Position numbers and translations under genes: made by a program | Shown here: piece after piece, positions 57,412 to 64,000 of the stretch | How positions within the stretch are numbered: position 1 is the first letter of the stretch | Layout: every line of letters begins with the position of its first letter | Assembly: GCF_033568475.1 (NCBI RefSeq) | Contig: NC_133121.1 | Location: forward strand, 3,038,001 to 3,102,000 | Origin: Henckelia pumila | Taxonomy: Eukaryota; Streptophyta; Magnoliopsida; Lamiales; Gesneriaceae | DNA length: 64,000 nt | Reading direction: 5' to 3' | The notes under the pieces: model-generated | What the model was told of the DNA's origin: nothing | Seen by the model: only the letters and a program-made list of their open reading frames with translations | Databases searched by the model: none

Positions 57412-59437
57412 TGAAACGACCCTAACTCTCTAATAAATAAATATGCGGAAATTTTTTTTTTTTTTATATACTACTAAATAAATATATGTACATATATGCC
57501 CATACATATATGCACTAAATAAAATACTTAAAATAAAAGGCATTCTTTAAATTAAATAAATATCTGAGTCAACCCTATAATTTAAAATATACTGCATAAA
57601 TAAAATAAAATAAATAAAAATTGTGTGCATGCACTAAAAATACTTAATAAAATATTCAAACATCTCAACCCATAAAAATATTAAAAATGTATCACATGAC
57701 ATCATGCACGGTGACTCAGAAGCTGTCACGGTCACGGGGCTACTGCAGCGCTGCTCATACGTCCTCACCACCGGTAGGAGTAACCTGCTCCTCTACGTAC
57801 TCACCTGCACCATATCAGTGTAGTGAGCCTAGAGGCCCAACATGCATACTAACAAGGGTTTAAAATAATTTAAACCAATTTATTACTAATACATACATAT
57901 ACATGAATGAGCATGCTTAAAAATTACATAACATAAATTACATAAATAAACATACATAACATACATAATATCATACATACATGAGTTGTTGAGCGTTTAT
58001 TTTCTTAACATCGAATGGTCCTATCCGTAAGTGTGACCCATAGTGCGACTGATCAGTCTAAGAAACCATCGTACGAGTCTGGTGGCGAACCACCCATACA
58101 TAAATGGCAGAAAACTGCCCATACATAAATGGCAGAAACTGCCCATACATAAATGGCCACACTACTTCAATTTCCACCTAAAATATTTTATTTGCTCAAC
58201 CATAGAAATTAAATCATAACATAAAAATTGATTTCATGAATGCATGTACTTAAATAAATTGTGTGTCCTTCATATATATTTAATTTAATTTTCTTACTAA
58301 CATATAAATATTAAAATAACTTAAATGCATAAAAATAATTAAATATATAATCAGGACACATGCAATTTTCTCATGGTTTGATACAGCTGCTGGCCCTAGA
58401 CATGCAAGCCCAATAACTTAAGACTTGGCCCATAAATCAACCAAAGCCCATTAAGACTAACTTAGGCCCAATAACACTGACACTGGCCCAATGGGCCCAA
58501 AAGCCCAATAACAGGCCCAATAAATTTCATGGGCTCCCAAGCCCATAAAAATTTCTGGCCAACTTAAAAATTTAAATAAAATTTATTATAACCCAAAAAT
58601 AAATAAAATAACCCAAAATAATTTAAAGTAACCCAAATAAATTAAATGGTACTAATTAAATTTTTTTGGAAATTTAATTAGTCCATTTAACTCCTAATTA
58701 ACTTAAAAACTTAAAAATAAAAATACCCGAGCCCAATTAAAATAACCCGGACCCGAACCCACTTAACTTAACCCATATTATTTTAGACCCGACCCGGACC
58801 CAAGACCCGACCCGGAACCATCAGAAACCCTAGAACCCGATTGCCCCCTTCTCCATTCTCCTCGGCCGAGAGCAGCAGGCCTTCTTGGCCTGCTGCCGGC
58901 CGGCTCCGGCCGTCCCTGGCCGGGGCGCCGCCGCCCGGACGTAGCCCACGTCCGGGCAGACCTAACCCAACCAGGCCCCAGCCCCCATGCAGCCAGGAAC
59001 CACCGAGCCGCAGCCATTCTCCCCAAACCCTAAACTGACAGAAAAATGGGCAGCCATGGTTCAGATCGATCCAGGCCAATCCTAGCCCGTTCCAGCCCTT
59101 GTCCGACCCTACCACTCGACCCTAGGGACCCCAAGGAACCCTTCTAAGCATGGACCAGCAGCCTACCTAGCCATGGACATGAAAAACGTGAGCATAAACT
59201 CCATGAAGCCAAACCGAGAGCAATAAAGAAAGGATTTGAAAATTCTTGCTGTCAAAAATAATGAGTCTCGGTCCTACACACCCACACACATACATACACT
59301 GATATAGGATTAAAAAGTGAAGAAAATCATGCATAAATACTTCACATAATTATTTAACCCATAAATCATAAATTTAAATAATTAAATATCCTAATTATGC
59401 AGGCGGATTTATGTAATTAAAAATACCGGGTGTTACA
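57412..59437 (-). repeat. gypsy B 3' LTR
   Basis: 2026 bp; on the minus strand it starts TGTAACACCCGGTATTT and ends GGTCGTTTCA. It is about 600 bp shorter than the LTRs of A because it lacks the segment between two GCATGATT copies. It carries an exact telo-box AAACCCTAA at 59025-59033, AAACCCTAG at 58824-58832, and the hairpins at 58081-58143. Confidence 0.93.
58081..58143 (-). other. hairpin cluster in the gypsy B LTR
   Basis: On the minus strand, in 5'-3' order: GGCAG-TTT-CTGCC (58143-58131), GGCAG-TTTT-CTGCC (58119-58106) and GGTGG-TTCG-CCACC (58094-58081). The first two are a tandem duplicate with an ATTTATGTATG spacer. The third corresponds to GGTGA-TTCG-TCACC of element A with one A-U pair changed to G-C. 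Confidence 0.6.
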
Positions 59438-59455
59438 ATTCTCCCCCCCTTAAAT
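59438..59455 (-). other. polypurine tract of gypsy B
   Basis: The minus strand reads TTTAAGGGGGGGAGAAT-like sequence directly before the LTR. Confidence 0.85.
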
Positions 59456-59482
59456 TGAATTTCGTCCTCGAAATTAAAGTAC

Positions 59483-62400
59483 TTACCCGAACATCTCCGG
59501 GTAGCGAGTCCTCATATCCTCCTCGGTCTCCCAAGTAGCTTCCTCCTCCGAGTGATTCAGCCACTGGACTCTGACCATCGGTATGACCCGTGTCCTAAGC
59601 CTCCGCTCCTCTCTAGCCAAGATCCGCACTGGTCTCTCCTCGTATACAAGATCTGGTGGCAACTGTAAGGGCTCGAAATCCAACACATGCGACGGATTGG
59701 AGACATATCTCCGAAGCATGGATACATGGAAAACGTTGTGCACTGCCGCTAGCCCTGGAGGTAGAGCTAAACGATAGGCCAACGTGCCAACTCGCTCCAA
59801 GATCTCGAATGACCCTATATATCTCGGATTAAGCTTGCCTCTCCGTCCAAAACGCGCTACTCCCTTCATTGGTGACACCTTCAGAAATACGTGATCACCG
59901 ACTGCGAACTCCAAATCGCGTCGTCTGGAATCTGCATAACTCTTCTGTCGACTCTGCGCAGTCATCATCCTCTCTCGAATCTGCGTCACGATGTCAGCTG
60001 TCTGCTGCACAATCTCTGGACCCAACAAAATCCTCTCACCAACCTCATCCCAATGCACCGGAGATCTGCATCTCCTCCCATAAAGTGCTGCATAAGGAGC
60101 CATACCTATAGACGACTGAAAACTGTTGTTATAGGTAAACTCCACTAATGGCAGTCTAGTCTCCCAAGATCCTCGAAAATCGATGACACAAGCTCTCAAA
60201 AGATCCTCGAGAACCTGGATCACTCTCTCGGACTGACCATCTGTCTGGGGATGAAATGCTGTACTGAACAAAAGTCTAGTCCCCAAAGCTGTGTGCAGAA
60301 TCTTCCAAAACGCTGAGGTGAACCTCGGATCCCTGTCTGACACGATAGACACTGGTATGCCATGCAGTCTAACAATCTCTCTGACGTAAAGCTCTGCATA
60401 CTGTGTCAAAGTGTAAGTAGTTCTTACCGGCAAGAAATGAGCTGACTTGGTGAGTCTATCCACAATCACCCAAATCGCTGTACACCCTCTGGCACTCCTC
60501 GGTAAGCCAACTACAAAGTTCATCGTAATATTCTCCCACTTCCATTCCGGAATAGGGAGAGGTCTAAGAAGTCCCGCTGGACGCTGATGCTCTGCTTTGA
60601 CTTGCTGACAAGTCAAGCACTCTGACACCACTCTCCCGATGTCACTCTTCATCCCGGGCCACCAATACGATAACTGTAAGTCTCGGTACATCTTCGTACT
60701 TCCGGGGTGAATGGAGTACGGAGATGCATGAGCCTCTGCTAGAATCTCGGCTCTCAACTGATCAACGTTCGGTACCCACATCCTCCCACGGTACTGAACG
60801 ATGCCATCCTCCACTGAATACAAGAGACTACCTCTGGCCTCATCTCTCTGTCTCCATCGCTGTAGCTCCTCATCAGTGGACTGTCCCTCTCTAATCCGAT
60901 CTCGCAGAACTGGCTGCACCGTCAACACTGACAAGCTCGGTGCATGGCCACTCGGATAGCACTCCAAACCAAATCTCTGAATCTCGGTCTGTAGTGGTAA
61001 CTGTACAGTCAAACATGATACCACTGACGACTTCCGACTCAAAGCATCTGCCACTACATTAGCCTTACCCGGATGGTAGCTAATGTCACAGTCATAGTCC
61101 TTAACAAGCTCAAGCCATCTGCGCTGCCTCATGTTCAACTCCTTCTGGGTGAAGAAGTACTTGAGGCTCTTGTGGTCGGTGAAAATCTTGCACTTCTCGC
61201 CGTAAAGATAGTGCCTCCAGATTTTCAACGCAAATACCACTGCTGCAAGCTCCAAATCATGCGTCGGATAGTTCTGCTCATGAATCTTCAACTGTCGCGA
61301 CGCATATGCGATAACTCTGCCACTCTGCATAAGTACTGCGCCCAAACCAAGCTTGGACGCGTCGGTGTACACCACTAACTCCTCATGTGGCACTGTCATA
61401 GCTAACACCGGTGCTGAAGTAAGTGCATCCTTCAGCTGATCAAAGCTCCTCTGACAATCTGGACTCCAACTATACTTCGCGTTCTTCTTGGTCAAGGAAG
61501 TCAAGGGTACTGCAATAGAGGAAAAACTCTTGATGAACTTCCTATAGTATCCTGCTAAACCCAAGAAGCTACGAATCTCCGAAGCATTCTTTGGAATCCC
61601 CCAATCTCTCACTGCCTGCACCTTGGACTGATCCACTGCAATCCCATCCCTAGAAATAATGTGGCCTAGAAACGCCACCTGCTCCAACCAAAACTCACAC
61701 TTACTGAACTTTGCAAACAGTCGATGCTCCCTCAAAGTCTGCAAGGCTGTATGCAAATGCTGTGTATGCTCCTCAATGCTCCTCGAGTAGATCAATATGT
61801 CATCAATGAATACAATGACAAACTGATCTAGAAACGGCTGGAAGACACGATGCATGAGATCCATAAAAACTGCTGGAGCATTGGTCAACCCAAAGGGCAT
61901 CACCAAAAACTCATAGTGTCCATACCGTGTCCTAAAGGCAGTCTTAGACACGTCTGAATCTCTGACTCTCAGCTGATGGTAACCCGATCGCAGATCGATC
62001 TTGGAGAATACCGAAGCTCCCTGCAACTGATCGAATAAATCCTCTATCCTCGGTAGTGGATACTTATTCTTCACTGTGACTCTGTTGAGCTCTCGGTAGT
62101 CAATGCACAATCTCATGCTGCCGTCCTTCTTCTTCACAAACAACACTGGAGCTCCCCATGGAGAAAAGCTAGGACGAACAAAGCCCTTCTCCAACAACTC
62201 CTGAATCTGCTCCTTCAACTCTCTCATCTCTGTAGGAGCAAGTCGATACGGTGCCTTAGAGATAGGCACAGTATCCGGCAACAACTCAATACTGAACTCC
62301 ACCTCCCTCACTGGTGGAACTCCTGCAACATCGTCAGGAAAAACATCTGGATAGTCACGTACCACCTCTATATCTGATAACGATCTGCTAGAAACATCTG

Positions 62401-62856
62401 AGGTAGTGACCACACTAGCCAGAAAACCCTGACATCCACTGCGCAACAGTTTCCTCGCACGGACAAGTGATATCATCTGAGGAATACTGCTAGACTGAGA
62501 TGCAAAGAAAGTAAACATCTCACCTCCTGTTGGCTTCACTGATACTGTCCTACGTCGGAAATCAATCGAAGCTCCATTAACTGATAGCCAGTCCATACCC
62601 AAAATCAAGTCAAACCCAGTCAATGGAAGAACCACTAGATCTGCTCGAATGGAGTGTCCCTGCAACTCCAATGCCAGATCCCTGATGACACTAGTGGTAG
62701 TGATAATCTGTCCGGATGGCATGGTAACATCGTAACCACTGTCTACAACCTCCGGTGAAATGCCTATCCGTCTGATAAAATCTCGGGAGATAAACGAATG
62801 CGTGGCTCCTGAATCTAGCAACGCAAACGTGGAGTTGCCTCCAACTAGAATTCTCC
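59483..62856 (-). CDS. gypsy B pol: protease, RT, RNase H, integrase, chromodomain-like end
   Basis: One uninterrupted frame of about 1120 codons from the splice acceptor at 62857/62856 to the TAA at 59483. Protease [14 protein letters not shown] motifs [20 protein letters not shown] and FIDDILIYS; RNase [15 protein letters not shown] with [11 protein letters not shown]. The integrase HHCC has CLTCQQ intact, and the core has SDRDPRF and [16 protein letters not shown]. The C-terminal chromodomain-like end is [20 protein letters not shown], closing EMFG. The odd point is the first integrase acidic residue. Element A and the family read MDFVVGLP, but B reads MNFVVGLP (AAC), so integrase is predicted inactive. 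The frame has no own ATG at its start; it depends on joining to gag. Confidence 0.93.
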
Positions 62857-63051
62857 CTGCACGCAGAAGATTCCCAACAATTCATACCACTATGCTCCCA
62901 AGGTTAAAACACTAAAATCCTTAATTCTAATCACAAAGAAACAAAATTCTTATTCTAGCATGCTGATAGTTAAACTCAAGTAACAGGCATTCAAATATAA
63001 TCGCAATAAACAAAAACAAGGAATTGAAAAAGTTCTAGGGGTTAGGTATAC
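62857..63051 (-). other. putative gag-protease intron of gypsy B
   Basis: 195 nt on the minus strand: donor ACCG/GTATAC and acceptor TTCTGCGTGCAG/GGAGA. It is T-rich, with an in-frame TAG at 63037-63035 just after the donor. Removal joins LITG to RILVGGNS. Same position as in element A. Confidence 0.6.
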
Positions 63052-64000
63052 CGGTGATCAAGGAGGTATCTGGGTCTGCCTCCTCTGCCTGCATCACATA
63101 TACTCGCCCACTGACATTCTGCCTCTGCGGGCAGTTGGCAATCTGATGCCCTGGCTCCTTGCAGCGATAGCAGACTCCTGCTCCCAATAGACACTGCCCG
63201 GAATGCATCTTCTGGCACTTCGGACACACTGGATATCTCCCTGGAGTAGGGGCCCCGCCCCTAGTCTGCTGCTGTGGCTTCCCCTGAGGCCTCTGCTGAT
63301 TCGGGCCCTTAGATGGCCCTGTAGACTGTTTCTTCGCAGGTGGCTGCGAAGATGGTCGCTGATACCCTGTCTGCACAAACTGCCTCTTACCCTGCTGCTC
63401 TCTCTGTATCTCCCTCCGTCCCTCCTCGGAACGCAAGGCCCTGCTGACTGCAGACTCATAGGTAAAGACGTCTGCCATACGTACGTCATGTCTAATCTCA
63501 GCCCTCAGGCCCTCAACAAACTGTCGCAGCTTCTCCTGCGGACTATCAGCAATCATGGGCACAAAATGACAGCCCCTCTCATACTGGCTCACATACTCAA
63601 CCACAGATCTGTCCCCCTGACGGAGACTCATGAACTCTCGGATCATGCGACTGCGCACATCCTCAGTGAAATATTTGGCGTAGAAGATACGCCTGAACTC
63701 AGCCCATGTCAGTGTAGGTAGATGGACTCCTCTGACTGCACCCTCCCACCAAAGGGCTGCATCGCCTCGCATCATGTAAGTAGCACAGCTCACCCTGTCG
63801 GCGTCTGTGATCCCCATATAGTCGAAGATGGACTCAAGAGAGCGAATCCATCCCTCAGCCACCAACGGATCGGTGGTCCCCACAAACTCCTTAGGCCCCT
63901 TCTTCTGGAACCTCTCTGCGACGTCCTCCTCGTGGGACAGTCTGGGACGGGCAGCCTGCTGCTCCAGCAAGGCAGTAATACCCGCCATCATCGTGGCACT
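63035..64000 (-). CDS. gypsy B gag, N-terminus outside window
   Basis: Frame from the window edge to the TAG at 63035. Without splicing the protein ends LITGIPNP. It contains the retrotransposon-gag domain (EDVAERFQKKGPKEFVGTTD, AEFRRIFYAKYFTEDVRS, REFMSLRQGDRSVVEYVSQY), a Gln/Pro/Lys-rich linker and an intact CCHC knuckle CYRCKEPGHQIANC, preceded by CPKCQKMHSGQC. No stop is seen in the visible part. The exon probably ends at 63052. Confidence 0.92.
   Translation of the reverse strand, partial: SATMMAGITALLEQQAARPRLSHEEDVAERFQKKGPKEFVGTTDPLVAEGWIRSLESIFDYMGITDADRVSCATYMMRGDAALWWEGAVRGVHLPTLTWAEFRRIFYAKYFTEDVRSRMIREFMSLRQGDRSVVEYVSQYERGCHFVPMIADSPQEKLRQFVEGLRAEIRHDVRMADVFTYESAVSRALRSEEGRREIQREQQGKRQFVQTGYQRPSSQPPAKKQSTGPSKGPNQQRPQGKPQQQTRGGAPTPGRYPVCPKCQKMHSGQCLLGAGVCYRCKEPGHQIANCPQRQNVSGRVYVMQAEEADPDTSLITGIPNP

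Larger units (their letters stand above)
41227..64000 (+). mobile_element. old Ty1/copia element (element C), interrupted three times
   Basis: The 5' LTR is 41227-41701, with a preceding possible target duplicate GTACG (41222-41226). The PBS is 41704-41716 and the interior is 41717-43542 plus 53677-57258. The 3' LTR starts at 57259 and is cut at 57411 by gypsy B, so its remainder lies beyond the window. Gypsy A (43548-53671) and a hAT-like element (56301-56640) also sit inside it. The first ~150 nt of the two LTRs differ at roughly 7% of sites by eye, clearly more than in the inserted elements, so C is older. All coding remnants are full of stops. Confidence 0.85.
57412..64000 (-). mobile_element. 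Ty3/gypsy chromovirus element B, 5' part outside window
   Basis: Same family as element A on the opposite strand. The 3' LTR is 57412-59437, then PPT, pol 62856-59483 and gag from 63052 leftwards in plus coordinates, continuing past 64000. The 5' base group before the insertion is TAGAT (57407-57411), the likely target duplicate. The visible pol has no stop or frameshift, in contrast to A. Confidence 0.95.

Noticed and set aside
1-64000. CRISPR arrays, operons, riboswitches or bacterial features
   Set aside because: None seen. The DNA is plant nuclear, and the repeats are transposons, microsatellites and LTR parts.

Overview
The window is nuclear DNA of a flowering plant, almost certainly a eudicot. 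The evidence is GT-AG introns, plant-type tRNAs, five host protein genes whose closest relatives I recognise are plant genes, and large nested LTR retrotransposons, Helitrons, hAT-type elements and a SINE. Some repeats (the TGTGAGAC family at 32021, the gypsy family with TTCGAGGACGAA beside its polypurine tract) recall asterids, perhaps Lamiales, but I cannot fix the species.

Layout. 450-4680 (+): the 3' two thirds of a coatomer gamma-subunit gene; earlier exons lie off the left edge. 5255-5599 (-): a relic of an RNase H-like domain. 5963-8732 (+): a two-exon P-class PPR gene. 9285-9356 (-): tRNA-Glu(UUC). 9608-10179: a GC-rich repeat between 9-bp direct repeats. 11637-15490 (-): a six-exon membrane receptor-like kinase. 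16.3-18.5 kb: small mobile elements (Helitron, SINE with 16-bp target duplication, hAT-like element, foldback repeat). 19446-25816 (-): a complete Ty1/copia element with TSD ACATT. 26975-27046 (+): tRNA-Gln(CUG). 27544-30917 (-): an LRR receptor-like pseudokinase with a 14-nt microexon. 31.4-38.2 kb: AT-rich gene-free DNA with a Helitron nested in an older repeat. 38522-39283 (+): a GRP7-type glycine-rich RNA-binding protein with an evening element upstream. 41227 to the right edge: a nested retrotransposon complex.

The nested complex. An old copia element (41227 onward) was split by gypsy element A (43548-53671, TSD TATAC), by a hAT-like element (56301-56640, 8-bp TSD) and, inside its 3' LTR, by gypsy element B (57412 to beyond 64000). 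A and B belong to one chromovirus (Tekay/Del-like) family with a chromodomain-like C-terminus.

Most interesting signals. (1) Both gypsy copies have a T-rich 195-204-nt GT-AG interval between gag and protease. It holds an in-frame stop, and its removal gives a continuous Gag-Pol frame, so splicing may set the Gag to Gag-Pol ratio. (2) The gypsy LTRs carry three consecutive 5-bp hairpins, some with UUCG tetraloops, with a compensatory base-pair change between A and B. (3) The same LTRs carry a dense TGGGCY (site II) array next to telo-box-like motifs. (4) The old copia leader has four hairpins with a conserved CGGCCCAAAGGAA-type loop and covarying stems. (5) Gypsy B has an unbroken pol frame but Asn for the first catalytic Asp of integrase, while gypsy A is broken mainly by G-to-A/C-to-T changes.

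Host genes here are housekeeping or regulatory genes with no evident joint pathway. All statements about families rest on recall, not on a search.
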